From Anaerolineaceae bacterium UBA3924 (GTDB lineage Bacteria; Chloroflexota; Anaerolineae; Anaerolineales; Anaerolineaceae), in NCBI GenBank assembly GCA_002385985.1, contig DGEO01000048.1, positions 5,525 through 34,885 on the forward strand: 29,361 nt of DNA, given 5' to 3'. Positions 6,836 through 15,383 of the stretch are shown here, piece by piece. Position 1 is the stretch's first letter; each line of letters begins with the position of its first letter. The position numbers and the translations under genes are program-made. Below the pieces are notes generated by a model. It worked only from the letters and a program-made list of their open reading frames with translations, made no database searches and was not told where the DNA came from.

Positions 6836-8599
6836 TCAGGGCTGGTCCAGTTCCTGGCGCTGCAGCAGGTGCGCGGTGCGCTGGCGGGCGGTGGCCAGCG
6901 TCTCGCGGGCGGCCTCGCGGTTGGCCTCGGTGACGCCGCCCATCATCAGCGCCAGCTCGTCCAGGCGCTCATCCCCCTGCAGCTCCTCCACCTGGGTGGC
7001 GGTGCGCCCGCCCTGAACCAGTTTGCGCACCCGGTAATGGCGCTCGCCGAAGGCGGCCAGCTGGGGCAGGTGGGTGATGCACATCACCTGGTGGCGGCGG
7101 GCCAGCTGCCACAGCTTCTCGCCCACCACCGTGCCCACCCGGCCGCCGATGCCCTGGTCGATCTCGTCAAAGATCAGGCTGGGGATGTCGTCGGCCGAGG
7201 CCAGCACCTTCTTGAGGGCCAGCATCAGCCGCGAGGTCTCGCCGCCCGAGGCGATCTTGACCAGCGGCTTGAGCCCCTCGCCCGGGTTGGGGGCGATGAG
7301 GAACTCCACCTGGTCCAGCCCGCTCTCGTCGAAGGCGGCCCGGCTGCCGTCGGGCAGGGGCACGCCCTGCGGGTCGGGCTGCAGGCGCTGGTCGACGGCG
7401 AAGCGCGCCCCGGCCATGCGCAGATCGTCCAGCTCGCGCTCCACGGCCTGGGCCAGCCGGCCGGCGGCCTGGCGGCGCAGCTCCGAAAGGGCCAGGCCCT
7501 GTTCTGCCAGGCGCTCCAGCAGGCGGGCTTCCTTCCCTTCCAACTCGGCGATGCGCTCGGTGGCATGGGCGATGGTGTCCAGCTCGGCGCGGGCCTGCGC
7601 GGCGAAGGCCAGCACGGCCTCGATCGTGCCGCCGTACTTGCGCTTGAGGTTGTTGATCAGGTCGACGCGCTCCTCAATCTGCTCCAGCCGCTTCGGGTTG
7701 AACTCGATCTCCTCCAGATAGACGCGCAGCTGGCGGGCCAGCTCGGCCACCAGGTCGGCGGCCTGCTCGGCCTGCTCGTAGAGCGGCTCCTGGGTCGGGT
7801 CGATGCGGCTCAGACTGGCCAGCGCTTCCACCACCTCGCCCAGCAGGTCGCTGACGGGGCGGGTTTCGGGGTCCTCCTCGTCCAGCAGGGTCACGGCCAG
7901 CTGGGCGGAGGAAGCCAGCGTCTCGGCGTTGGCCAGGCGGGTGCGCTCCTGGCGCAGCTCCTCCTCCTCGCCGGGGCGAAGGCCGGCGGCTTCGATTTCG
8001 TCGGCCTGGTAGGTGAGCAGGTCTGTGCGCCGGGCGGCGTCGCGCTCGGCGGCGCGCAGCTCCTCCAGCTCGCGGCGCACGGCGCGCAGCTCGTGGTAGG
8101 TGGCGGCGTAGGCGGCCCGCTCGGCCTCCACGCCGGCGTACTGGTCCAAAAGGCGCAGGTGCTGGCGGGTGTTGAGCAGCGAGAGGTGCTCGGACTGGCC
8201 GTGAATGTCCACCAGGTAGCCGCCCAGCTCGCGCTGCAGGGCCGCGCTGGCGCTGCGCCCGTTGATGCGCGCCAGGCTGCGCCCGCTGGAGCGGATCTCG
8301 CGGGAGAGCGTCAAATAGCGCGCGTCCGGCTCCTCCAGCAGGTCCTCGTTTTCCAGAATCCGGCGCACCGGCTCGCGCAGGTGTTCGGGCACTTCCAGCA
8401 CGGCCTCCACGTAGGCCCGCTCGGCCCCGGCGCGGATCATGCCCGGATCGGTATGCCCGCCCAGCACGGCTTCCACCGCGTCCAGGATGATGGACTTGCC
8501 CGCGCCGGTCTCACCGGTGAAGGTGATCAGCCCCGGGCCGAACTCCAGGTCCAGATGATCGATAATGGCAAAATTCTCGATGCGCAGCTCAAGCAGCAT
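6836..8599 (-). CDS. recN: DNA repair protein RecN
   Basis: A 587-aa SMC-like ATPase of standard RecN length. The head begins LELRIENFAIIDHL, with Walker A GETGAGKS at residues 29-36. A long coiled-coil middle (about 150-380) follows. The C-terminal head carries the ABC signature ASGGETSRLMLALKKVL and Walker B IPSLIFDEIDQGIGG, followed by the late THLPQLAAFGERHY motif typical of RecN. RecN bridges DNA ends during recombinational repair of double-strand breaks and is often SOS-induced; no SOS box is visible just upstream. The start has only a weak ribosome binding site and lies 21 bases after the upstream stop, so translation probably depends on the operon. nadK-recN linkage is seen in many bacteria. 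Confidence 0.97.
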   Translation of the reverse strand: MLLELRIENFAIIDHLDLEFGPGLITFTGETGAGKSIILDAVEAVLGGHTDPGMIRAGAERAYVEAVLEVPEHLREPVRRILENEDLLEEPDARYLTLSREIRSSGRSLARINGRSASAALQRELGGYLVDIHGQSEHLSLLNTRQHLRLLDQYAGVEAERAAYAATYHELRAVRRELEELRAAERDAARRTDLLTYQADEIEAAGLRPGEEEELRQERTRLANAETLASSAQLAVTLLDEEDPETRPVSDLLGEVVEALASLSRIDPTQEPLYEQAEQAADLVAELARQLRVYLEEIEFNPKRLEQIEERVDLINNLKRKYGGTIEAVLAFAAQARAELDTIAHATERIAELEGKEARLLERLAEQGLALSELRRQAAGRLAQAVERELDDLRMAGARFAVDQRLQPDPQGVPLPDGSRAAFDESGLDQVEFLIAPNPGEGLKPLVKIASGGETSRLMLALKKVLASADDIPSLIFDEIDQGIGGRVGTVVGEKLWQLARRHQVMCITHLPQLAAFGERHYRVRKLVQGGRTATQVEELQGDERLDELALMMGGVTEANREAARETLATARQRTAHLLQRQELDQP

Positions 8600-8620
8600 A
8601 ATGTCGCTTTTCCAGGTCCG

Positions 8621-9136
8621 CTAACGCAGGATGCGGATACCGCTCAGGCGATAATACAGGCTGGAGGCCATCAGCGCGGCGAACAGCGCGCCCCACAGCA
8701 GCGAAAAGCCCGCCCCGGCCAGAAGCAGAAAGTACACCGGCCGGGCCAGGGCGCCGATCACCGCCGCGCCGGTGGCCACCTGAAAGAGCAGCTTCGAGCG
8801 CCGGCGGCGCACCACGAAGCGCACCGCCTCGGCGATGATCGCCCCGACCACAGGGGCCACGAACAGGGTGAAAATCCCCAGAAAGCCGGCCAGAAAGCTC
8901 CCGGCCAGCCCCAACACTCCGGCCACCAGCGCCCCGAAGACGTAATCCTGCGGTTTGGAGGTGTCGAAGGTGCGCTGCTGGCCGCGCACGCACTCCCGGC
9001 AGCGGTAGCCGGTGGGGGTTTGCACGGCGCACTGGCTGCAGATGGGCCGGTCGCAGCGGTTGCAGCGCAGCATGGTTTCCCGGTTGGGATGGACGTAACA
9101 GTGCAGCACGTCAGTGGTTGGCGTTACCTGAGTCAT
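8621..9136 (-). CDS. B-box-like zinc-finger membrane protein
   Basis: A 171-aa protein. Residues 13-49 form a B-box-like zinc finger with Cys/His at C13, H16, C25, C28, C33, C36, C46 and C49 (HCYVHPNRETMLRCNRCDRP, then ICSQCAVQTPTGYRCREC). The rest has about four membrane helices in two pairs (roughly 58-100 and 115-160). Similar N-terminal fingers occur on bacterial membrane proteins including some rhomboids, but no rhomboid Ser/His motif is present, so no protease activity is claimed. ATG 9136 is chosen because AGGTGA (9142-9147) lies five bases upstream and all Cys follow it. It overlaps the last 26 bases of nadK, which suggests translational coupling. Function is unknown. Confidence 0.8.
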   Translation of the reverse strand: MTQVTPTTDVLHCYVHPNRETMLRCNRCDRPICSQCAVQTPTGYRCRECVRGQQRTFDTSKPQDYVFGALVAGVLGLAGSFLAGFLGIFTLFVAPVVGAIIAEAVRFVVRRRRSKLLFQVATGAAVIGALARPVYFLLLAGAGFSLLWGALFAALMASSLYYRLSGIRILR

Positions 9137-10013
9137 TAAAATCACCTGCGGCGGGGTTTTGCTCCATGTACTTGGTAATATTCCGGTAGAAATAGCCCCG
9201 GTCCTGGAAGCGCACGAAGCGCACACTGGCCGGGTTGTGGACCACCTGCACCCGGTCGCCGGGCTGCAGGTGCACGGCCGCCTGCCCGTCCACGCTGAAG
9301 ACCACCTCGTGCTCGCTGAACGGCTGGATGGACACGCTGGCCCCCTCCGAGAGGATCACCGCCCGGTCCAGCGACAGATGCGGGGCCACCGGGACAATCA
9401 GGATGTTGCGCAGCTCGGGCGGCAGGATCGGCCCGCCGGCGGCCAGGGCGTAGGCCGAGGAGCCGGTCGGGGTGGCCGCGATCAGCCCGTCGGCCACGTA
9501 GCGGGCCAGCAGCTGGCCGTCCACCCGCACTTCCAGCCCGATGGGGCGCACGTACTGCCCGCGGGTGACCACCACGTCGTTGATCACGTCCCAGCGGCCG
9601 ATCCACTCCTCGCCGCGCACATGCCCGGCCGTCAGCAGCATGCGCTCCTCCAGCCAGTAACGCCCGGCCAGCAGATCGGGCAGGCGCTCGTCCCACTGTT
9701 CGGGCTGCAGCTCCATCAGGAAGCCGAAGCGCCCCAGGTTGACACCCAGCACCGGGATGCCCAGCGGGGCGGCCAGGTGACCGGTGCGCAGCATGGTGCC
9801 GTCCCCGCCCAGGGCGATGAGCAGGTCGAACCCGCCGGAGGCCACCCGCTGGCGCAGCTTCTGGTCGGAGTACGGCCCCCAGAGCACGCAGCCCAGCCCG
9901 GCCTGGCGCAGCGAGGCGCTGATGCGCTCGGCTTCGGCCGGGGCCGCGGCGAGCGCCGGGTGGGTAATAATGGCCACCCGGTCCGGGACGGGTTGGGGGG
10001 AAACGGCAGTCAT
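9111..10013 (-). CDS. nadK: NAD kinase
   Basis: A 300-aa NAD kinase, which phosphorylates NAD to NADP in the cytoplasm. Hallmarks are LLIALGGDGTML (GGDGT at 69-73), GVNLGRFGFL, the INDVVV segment, and ADGLIAATPTGSSAYALAAG, which forms the NAD site. An upstream in-frame ATG at 10022 exists, but its first bases belong to the TATAAT -10 box (10021-10026). RNA starting seven bases after that box would begin exactly at ATG 10013, so I take the shorter start and predict a leaderless mRNA. It heads a cluster with the zinc-finger protein, recN and the BTAD regulator, a redox/repair grouping. Confidence 0.96.
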   Translation of the reverse strand: MTAVSPQPVPDRVAIITHPALAAAPAEAERISASLRQAGLGCVLWGPYSDQKLRQRVASGGFDLLIALGGDGTMLRTGHLAAPLGIPVLGVNLGRFGFLMELQPEQWDERLPDLLAGRYWLEERMLLTAGHVRGEEWIGRWDVINDVVVTRGQYVRPIGLEVRVDGQLLARYVADGLIAATPTGSSAYALAAGGPILPPELRNILIVPVAPHLSLDRAVILSEGASVSIQPFSEHEVVFSVDGQAAVHLQPGDRVQVVHNPASVRFVRFQDRGYFYRNITKYMEQNPAAGDFNDSGNANH

Positions 10014-10020
10014 GGGTTTC

Positions 10021-10026
10021 ATTATA
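10021..10026 (-). promoter_or_regulatory. -10 box of nadK, leaderless
   Basis: TATAAT on the minus strand is followed by seven bases and then ATG 10013, so the predicted +1 is the A of the start codon. The -35 region is weak (TTTAAG at about 17 bases). Confidence 0.7.
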
Positions 10027-10064
10027 CCAACGGACCGGTCTGTCTTAAAAAGCGCGGCGGCCGG

Positions 10065-11129
10065 CTACTGGCCGGTGCGCCACCACAGCCACAGCCCGCC
10101 CAGGCCCAGCAGGCCCAGCAGCAGCGCGGCGGCCAGGCCGTAAAGCACCCCGCGGCCAAAGCGGGCGGCTTCCGAGGGGGCCGCGGGCGTCTCCTCCGCC
10201 GCTTCCGGAGAGGGGGTCCGGGCGGCGCTGGTCAGCTCGCCCTGCCGGGTCAGCGAAAAGGTCTCGCTGGGTGCCAGCGAGCCGGCCACCTGAGCCACGG
10301 CGGTGGCCACCGAAGGCGGCACGTCCTCCCGCCCCTCGCCCGCCGGGGGCGGGGCATCGGTTGGCTCTCCGGCCGGCAGGATTTCCAGCGTGCAGCCTTC
10401 AACGTCCACTTCCAGCGGGGCGGCCTGCTGGTCGAGCAGCGTCAGGCTGGTGAATGCCACCTCGAGCGTGCCGGGCCCGGCCGCGCGCAGCAGCACCTGG
10501 GCCAGCAGCCCCGAGCCGCTGACCGGGTCGGCGGGGAAGGACTTGCTCGCGCCCAGCGAAATGCGCCCGGCGGTCGGGTCGGCGGTGTTGTAGATGATCA
10601 GGTCGGGGGTGAAGAAGTCCTTGAACAGCCCGTTGATGCCCTCGCGCTGCGGGTCGGCGTCCACCACGCGCGCCACCGAGGGGTCCAGGGACAGCTCGGC
10701 CTGGTAGGCGTACAGGCCGCGCACGTCCCAGGCCATCAAATTGAGCACCACCCCCGCGCCCTCGCTGACCTGCCGCTGCTCAAACAGGCAGGAGATGCGG
10801 CCGCCCTCCGCCGCGGCGGCAGGCCGGGTGGGCGTGGCCGCGCCGATCGTCACCGTGCCGGCGGGACGGGTGGGCGTGCGCGTCGGGGTCGGGGTCGGGC
10901 CGGCAGTCGGCGGGGAGGGGGTGACCGCCTCTGTCTCTTCCGTTTCCCCGGTGGCGCTGGCCTCGGCCGTGGCGGTCAGCGCCTGGTCGGTCAGCGCGAT
11001 GCCGGCTTCCTCGGTCAGCGGGTTGGACGGTTCGGTGGAGTCCTGGTACAGAACTGCGCCGGCCTGCTGCGGGAACAGCAGCCAGGCGGCGAACAGGGCC
11101 AGCAGGAGAAATCCGCGCGTTATCTTCAT
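10065..11129 (-). CDS. Secreted, membrane-anchored cohesin-like protein
   Basis: A 354-aa surface protein. It has an N-terminal signal peptide (residues 1-25, ending QQAGA) and a Thr/Pro-rich linker at about 70-105 (TPTPTRTPTRPAG and similar). A cohesin-like beta-sandwich spans about 115-255: GAGVVLNLMAWDVRGLYAYQ, then DPSVARVVDAD, GRISLGAS and SGLLAQVLLRA. A second low-complexity stretch leads to a C-terminal membrane helix at about 328-350 ending WWRTGQ. Cohesins bind dockerins in cellulosomes, but isolated cohesin-like domains are also used as generic extracellular binding modules. No dockerin is encoded in the window. The ATG overlaps the GH31 stop as ATGA, so the two proteins are translationally coupled; a longer in-frame upstream reading is just GH31 DNA in another frame. 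Confidence 0.82.
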   Translation of the reverse strand: MKITRGFLLLALFAAWLLFPQQAGAVLYQDSTEPSNPLTEEAGIALTDQALTATAEASATGETEETEAVTPSPPTAGPTPTPTRTPTRPAGTVTIGAATPTRPAAAAEGGRISCLFEQRQVSEGAGVVLNLMAWDVRGLYAYQAELSLDPSVARVVDADPQREGINGLFKDFFTPDLIIYNTADPTAGRISLGASKSFPADPVSGSGLLAQVLLRAAGPGTLEVAFTSLTLLDQQAAPLEVDVEGCTLEILPAGEPTDAPPPAGEGREDVPPSVATAVAQVAGSLAPSETFSLTRQGELTSAARTPSPEAAEETPAAPSEAARFGRGVLYGLAAALLLGLLGLGGLWLWWRTGQ

Positions 11130-13522
11130 GAGGCAGCCTGGAGGGGCAGGAAGATGCGCTGCGCGCCGCCCCGGTCGGGGAAGCGCAGGGTGAGGATGCG
11201 GCGGTCGGGGTCGTAATCGGCGGGCAGGTCCAGCCCGGGAGGGAGGCGGTCCACGCCGTGGACGCGCACGATGGCCTCGCGCTCGGGCGGGCGGTAATCG
11301 CCTTCGCTGGCGTCCCATTCCAGCGTCAGGCCGGCCGGGTCCAGGTGCTGGCGCAGCCGGGTGCGGGCAAGTTCGCCGCGGGCGTAGCCGTAGGTCAGCC
11401 CGTCGTCCTCGTACAGGCTGAACTCGCCCTCGCCGGGGAAGACCTCCCAGGTGAGCGGGTCGAGCGGTTTTTCGCCGGTATGCTGCATCTCCGGCCCCAG
11501 CGGCAGCACCGCCCCGGCGCGGATATACAGCGGCAGGCGGTCGAGCGGGGCCGGGGCCAGGATGGTCGCCGGGCCGCGCAGGCGCTCTCCGGTCCACAGG
11601 TCGTACCACTCGCCGGCGGGCAGGTAGACCGTGCGGTGGCGGCGGCCGGGCTGGTAGACGGGCGCGGCCATCAGCCAGGGACCGAGCATCACCTGGTCGT
11701 GCAGGTGATAGGTCTGTTCGTCCCAGGGGAAGTGGTACAGCAGCGGGCGCAGGATGGGCGCGCCGGTGCGGCTGGCCTGCTCAAACAGGCTGTAGAGATA
11801 GGGCAGCAGCCGGTAGCGCAGCCGCAGATAACACCGGGCGATCTCCTCCACCTCCTCGCCGAAGGCCCAGGGCTCGTGCGGGCCGGTGTTCATCTCGGAG
11901 TGCACCCGGTAGAAGGGGAAGAGCATCCCCGCCTGAATCCAGCGGGCATACAGTTCGGGGCTGGCGTTGGCGTTGAACCCGCCGACGTCCACGCCCACAA
12001 AGGGCTGGCCCGAGAGGCCCATGTTGAGCAGCTGCGGCAGGGCCATCTCCAGGTGGCTCCACCAGGCGTGGTTGTCGCCCATCCAGGAGGCGGTCCAGCG
12101 CTGCAGCCCGGCGAAGCCGCTGCGGCAGAGCACGAAGGGGCGCTCATCGCCCAGCAGCTCGCGCAGCCCCTCGTAGGAGGCCTGCGCCATCCCCGAGGCG
12201 TACAGGTTGTGCACCTCGGCGTGCGCGGCGCGCTGGTCGGGCGGGCCCTGCACGGCGTCTTCGGGGAGCGTGCCCACCTGACCGCCGCCCTCGCTGAAGG
12301 GCCGGCTGAAGGTGGCCGGCTCGTTCATGTCGTTCCAGATGCCGCGCACGCCGCAGTTCACCAGGCGGGCCTGCAGCTGGCCCCACCAGCGGCGCACCTC
12401 GGGGCGGGCGAAATCGGGCCACACCGACAGGTCCGGCCAGCAGTAGGCCTTCACCGGCTCGCCGTCCGGCCCGGCGACGAAACAGCCGCGCTCCAGCCCC
12501 TCGCGGTAGACGTCGAACTCCGGGTCCACCTTGACGCCCGGGTCGACGATGGCGGTGAGGTGAAAGCCCTGCGCGGCCAGGTCGGCGGCCATGCGGGCCG
12601 GGTCGGGGAAGCGCTCCTGATTCCAGGTGAACACGCGGTAGCCGCGCATGTAGTCGATGTCCAGGTGGATGCAGTCGCAGGGCAGCCCGCGGCGGCGGAA
12701 CCCGGCAGCGATGGCGCGCACGGTCTTCTCGTCGCCGTAGGACCAGCGGCTCTGGTGAAAGCCCAGCGCCCAGCGGGGTGGCAGCGGCATGGTCCCCAGC
12801 AGCTCGGCAATGCCCGCGCTGACCCCGGCCGGGGATGGCCCGTAGAAGACGTAATAATCCAGCTCGCCGCCCTCCGCCTGCAGCACCATCCGGCCCGCTT
12901 CGTTCAGATCGAAGCTGGAGCGGAAGGTGCTGTTCAGGTACAGCCCGTAGACCAGCCCGCTCTCCTCGCCGCTGCGGGGCGGCTGCACCGACTGGTAGAG
13001 CGGCACGGCGATGTACAGCGGGTCCACCCCCTCGCCGTGCGGCCGGGCGGGGTCGGTGGTCCAGTTTTCCATGCGGCGGAGGGACTTTTCCAGCGGCCCG
13101 GCGCGCTGGCCGAAGCCGTAGAAATGCTCTTCGGGCGCGGTATGCTTGACCAGACGGAAGCCCCCGCCGGGGCGCAGATCGGGCGGCTGCAGGTCGGCGC
13201 AGAAGATCCAGCCGCGCGGGTCACGGAAGGACACCCGGCCGCTCTCGCGGTCGATCACCGCGCTGAAGGCCCCCGCGTCGAGCGCCAGGGCCTGCTCGCT
13301 TTCGGCCAGACGCGCGGCGGCGGGCGGGAAGTCCTTCTCGGGCCGGGTGACGGCCCAGGGCCGGCGCGGGGCGAAGGAACCGTCCGCGGCGAAGCGCACG
13401 CGGATGATGTGCGGGGTGAGCGCGGTCACCGCCAGGCGCGGCCCGCCAAAGTCGACGGTGAGCGCGGCGCGGTCGGGGTCGAAGGACCAGGATTGTGCGG
13501 GTCGGAAGGGAATGGGCTGCAT
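11126..13522 (-). CDS. GH31 family alpha-glucosidase
   Basis: A 798-aa glycoside hydrolase family 31 enzyme, full length for the family. Landmarks in order: an N-terminal beta-sandwich with EEHFYGFGQRAGPLEKS (about 131-147), the start of the TIM barrel at LPPRWALGFHQSRWSYG, HLDIDYMRGYRVFTW near 286-300, the nucleophile motif GIWNDMNEPATF (Asp398), and the acid/base motif SWMGDN (Asp483). Distal beta domains complete it. These enzymes release glucose from the non-reducing end of alpha-glucans by a retaining mechanism. There is no signal peptide, so it is probably cytoplasmic. Start 13522 is chosen because longer readings run across the divergent gatB promoter; GAGGCGAG is a weak ribosome binding site. 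The product exact specificity (glucosidase or xylosidase) is open. Confidence 0.95.
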   Translation of the reverse strand: MQPIPFRPAQSWSFDPDRAALTVDFGGPRLAVTALTPHIIRVRFAADGSFAPRRPWAVTRPEKDFPPAAARLAESEQALALDAGAFSAVIDRESGRVSFRDPRGWIFCADLQPPDLRPGGGFRLVKHTAPEEHFYGFGQRAGPLEKSLRRMENWTTDPARPHGEGVDPLYIAVPLYQSVQPPRSGEESGLVYGLYLNSTFRSSFDLNEAGRMVLQAEGGELDYYVFYGPSPAGVSAGIAELLGTMPLPPRWALGFHQSRWSYGDEKTVRAIAAGFRRRGLPCDCIHLDIDYMRGYRVFTWNQERFPDPARMAADLAAQGFHLTAIVDPGVKVDPEFDVYREGLERGCFVAGPDGEPVKAYCWPDLSVWPDFARPEVRRWWGQLQARLVNCGVRGIWNDMNEPATFSRPFSEGGGQVGTLPEDAVQGPPDQRAAHAEVHNLYASGMAQASYEGLRELLGDERPFVLCRSGFAGLQRWTASWMGDNHAWWSHLEMALPQLLNMGLSGQPFVGVDVGGFNANASPELYARWIQAGMLFPFYRVHSEMNTGPHEPWAFGEEVEEIARCYLRLRYRLLPYLYSLFEQASRTGAPILRPLLYHFPWDEQTYHLHDQVMLGPWLMAAPVYQPGRRHRTVYLPAGEWYDLWTGERLRGPATILAPAPLDRLPLYIRAGAVLPLGPEMQHTGEKPLDPLTWEVFPGEGEFSLYEDDGLTYGYARGELARTRLRQHLDPAGLTLEWDASEGDYRPPEREAIVRVHGVDRLPPGLDLPADYDPDRRILTLRFPDRGGAQRIFLPLQAAS

Positions 13523-13565
13523 ACTCGCCTCGGCGGAGCGGCGTGCGGGAGAGGTCCCCCCGATG

Positions 13566-13571
13566 ATTGTA
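13566..13571 (-). promoter_or_regulatory. -10 box of the GH31/cohesin operon
   Basis: TACAAT on the minus strand, giving a leader of about 37 bases before ATG 13522. It lies back to back with the gatB promoter. Confidence 0.5.
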
Positions 13572-13623
13572 TCACGAAGGCCCCGGGGGGATGGGCGGTA
13601 TCTCTCCCCTCGAGCGATCATGG

Positions 13624-13629
13624 TACAAT
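13624..13629 (+). promoter_or_regulatory. -10 box of gatB
   Basis: TACAAT on the plus strand, 29 bases before the chosen gatB start. The two divergent TACAAT boxes are 52 bases apart, so one bound protein could affect both genes. Confidence 0.5.
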
Positions 13630-13658
13630 GACCCCATTCGCTCATGAAGGATTCCGGG

Positions 13659-15119
13659 ATGAAGTACGAAGCAGTTATTGGACTGGAAGTACACGCCGAA
13701 TTATCAACCGCATCGAAGATGTTCTGCGGCTGCCCGGTGGTGGATGCCACCCTGAGCCAGCCCAACACGGCCGTGTGCCCGGTGTGCACCGGCATGCCGG
13801 GTGTGCTGCCGGTGGTCAACCAGCAGGCGGTGGAGTACGCCATTCGCGTGGCCCTGGCGCTCAACTGCAGCATCGCCCGCACCAGCATCTTCGCCCGCAA
13901 GAATTATTTCTACCCCGATTTGCCCAAAGGCTACCAGATTTCGCAGTACGAAGCTCCGCTGGCCGAGAACGGCGTCCTGCGCATCGACACCCCCTCCGGC
14001 GAGCGCGACATCCGCATCCGCCGCGCCCACCTGGAAGAGGACACCGGCAAGCTCACCCACGTGAGCGAAAACGGCGAGAGCTATTCGCTGGTGGATCTCA
14101 ACCGCGCCGGCGTGCCCCTGCTGGAGATCGTCTCCGAGCCGGACATGCACTCCGTGGAGGAGGTGCGTGCCTACGCCGAGGAGCTGCGCGCCATCCTGCG
14201 CTACCTGGGCGTCAACTCGGGCGACATGGAAAAGGGCGTCATCCGCTTCGAGGCCAACGTCTCCATCCGCCCGGTTGGCTCGACCGAACTGGGCACCCGG
14301 GTGGAGATCAAGAACCTGAACAGCTTCCGCGCCCTGGAGCGCTCGGTGGCCTACCAGATCGAGCAGCAGGCCCGCCGCCTGGACCAGGGCCTGCCCGTGG
14401 ACCAGGAGACCCTGGGCTGGGACGAGGCCCGCGGGGTGACCTACGTGCAGCGCTCCAAAGAGGAAGCCCACGACTACCGCTACTTCCCCGAGCCGGACCT
14501 GCCTCCCCTGGTGGTGGAGCCGGAATGGGTGGAGCGGGTGGCCGCCGGCCTGCCCGAGCTGCCCCGCGCCCGGGTGGAGCGCTTCGAGCGCGAGCACGGC
14601 CTCAGCCGCGCCGATGCCCGCCTGCTGGTGGAGGACCGCGCCACCGGCGATTATTTCGAGCAGGTGCTGGCTGCCGCGCCCGACCTGCCCCCGCGCCTGG
14701 CCGCCAACTGGATCCTGGGCGAGATCTTCGCCTGGCTGAACACCTCCGGCGAGCGCATCGAGTCCATCAAGGTGCCCCCGGCCGGGCTGGGCGAGCTGCT
14801 GCACGCGGTGCAGAGCCAGCAAATCAACGCCGCCACCGGCAAGGCCGTGCTGGCTGAAATGCTCCAGTCCGGCCGGTCAGCCGGCGAGATCATCGCCGAA
14901 CGCGGCCTGGCGCAGATTTCGGACGCGGACTACATCGCCGGGCTGGTGGCGAAGGTGATCGCCGAGAACCCGCGCGAGCTTTCCAGCTACCTGGCCGGCA
15001 AGGAGACCCTCTCGCAGTGGTTCTTCGGCCAGGTGATGCGCCTGGCCGGCGGGCGGGCCAACCCGCAGGTGGTGCGCGCCGAGCTGCAGCGCCAGCTGTC
15101 CGAAAAGAAGACTGCCTGA
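13659..15119 (+). CDS. gatB: Aspartyl/glutamyl-tRNA amidotransferase subunit B
   Basis: A 486-aa GatB, normal length. The N-terminus MKYEAVIGLEVHAEL is the family hallmark, followed by CGCPV and AVCPVCTGMPGVLPV, whose Cys residues form the zinc site, then NYFYPDLPKGYQISQY and ISRAGVPLLEIV-like segments (LNRAGVPLLEIVSEPD). The C-terminal third is the helical YqeY-like domain that contacts tRNA. GatB activates the carboxylate of misacylated Glu-tRNA(Gln) or Asp-tRNA(Asn) with ATP; GatA supplies ammonia. Neither gatA nor gatC is next to it here. ATG 13659 has GAAGGA seven bases upstream and gives the conserved start; an in-frame ATG at 13644 would add only five residues. Confidence 0.97.
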   Translation: MKYEAVIGLEVHAELSTASKMFCGCPVVDATLSQPNTAVCPVCTGMPGVLPVVNQQAVEYAIRVALALNCSIARTSIFARKNYFYPDLPKGYQISQYEAPLAENGVLRIDTPSGERDIRIRRAHLEEDTGKLTHVSENGESYSLVDLNRAGVPLLEIVSEPDMHSVEEVRAYAEELRAILRYLGVNSGDMEKGVIRFEANVSIRPVGSTELGTRVEIKNLNSFRALERSVAYQIEQQARRLDQGLPVDQETLGWDEARGVTYVQRSKEEAHDYRYFPEPDLPPLVVEPEWVERVAAGLPELPRARVERFEREHGLSRADARLLVEDRATGDYFEQVLAAAPDLPPRLAANWILGEIFAWLNTSGERIESIKVPPAGLGELLHAVQSQQINAATGKAVLAEMLQSGRSAGEIIAERGLAQISDADYIAGLVAKVIAENPRELSSYLAGKETLSQWFFGQVMRLAGGRANPQVVRAELQRQLSEKKTA

Positions 15120-15176
15120 TTTTATCAGGGGCACGAGGCAGGTGGTTGACCCCGCGCTCCGGCACCCGAATCACAC

Positions 15177-15206
15177 ACCGCGCAGCGGAAAGCCTCTGCG
15201 CGGTTT
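15177..15206 (+). terminator. Terminator-like hairpin after gatB
   Basis: A perfect 9-bp stem ACCGCGCAG (15177-15185) / CTGCGCGGT (15196-15204) with a 10-base loop, followed by only three T. Its position 58 bases after gatB fits a terminator, though the T run is short. The rest of 15120-15355 shows no gene I can support. Confidence 0.6.
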
Positions 15207-15355
15207 CCGACTCCCCGGCGGACCGCAGGCGCCCTGCCGTCCTTCTCCCGGCTGCGCGGGCCGCGGCCCGCTCCGCCGCCCCGCATCACCCCTCAACCTG
15301 GCCAGCCGGGGCGCATCCCGGCGGCGCATTCTCCTTCCGTGCGGCGATTTGCCCC

Positions 15356-15373
15356 TATAATATCTACCAGGAG
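15356..15373 (+). promoter_or_regulatory. -10 box and RBS of the molybdoenzyme gene
   Basis: TATAAT (15356-15361), then AGGAG (15369-15373) ten bases before ATG 15384. The predicted leader is about 16 bases. Confidence 0.65.
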
Positions 15374-15383
15374 ACCGCAAATT

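Noticed and set aside
3357..7016. Very long plus-strand open frame (1219 codons) opposite the BTAD regulator and recN
   Set aside because: It is a GC-rich antisense shadow: low-complexity Gln/Gly/Ala/Leu composition, no domain, and the opposite strand encodes clearly recognisable ATPase motifs.
6869..9139. Long plus-strand open frame opposite recN
   Set aside because: Antisense shadow of recN and the zinc-finger gene, with the same biased composition and no recognisable motif.
11130..11609. N-terminal extension of the cohesin-like protein to 11609
   Set aside because: The extension is GH31 coding DNA in another frame; a clear signal peptide starts at ATG 11129.
13523..13900. N-terminal extension of the GH31 protein to 13900
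   Set aside because: It would read antisense through the gatB start and promoters and has no family similarity.
11258..14857. Plus-strand open frame of about 1200 codons spanning GH31 antisense and gatB out of frame
   Set aside because: It runs through two real genes and a promoter region; composition is that of a shadow frame.
15120..15355. Coding potential in the gap between gatB and the molybdoenzyme gene
   Set aside because: Short frames only, Arg/Pro-rich, without ribosome binding sites; the gap holds a terminator-like hairpin and a promoter.
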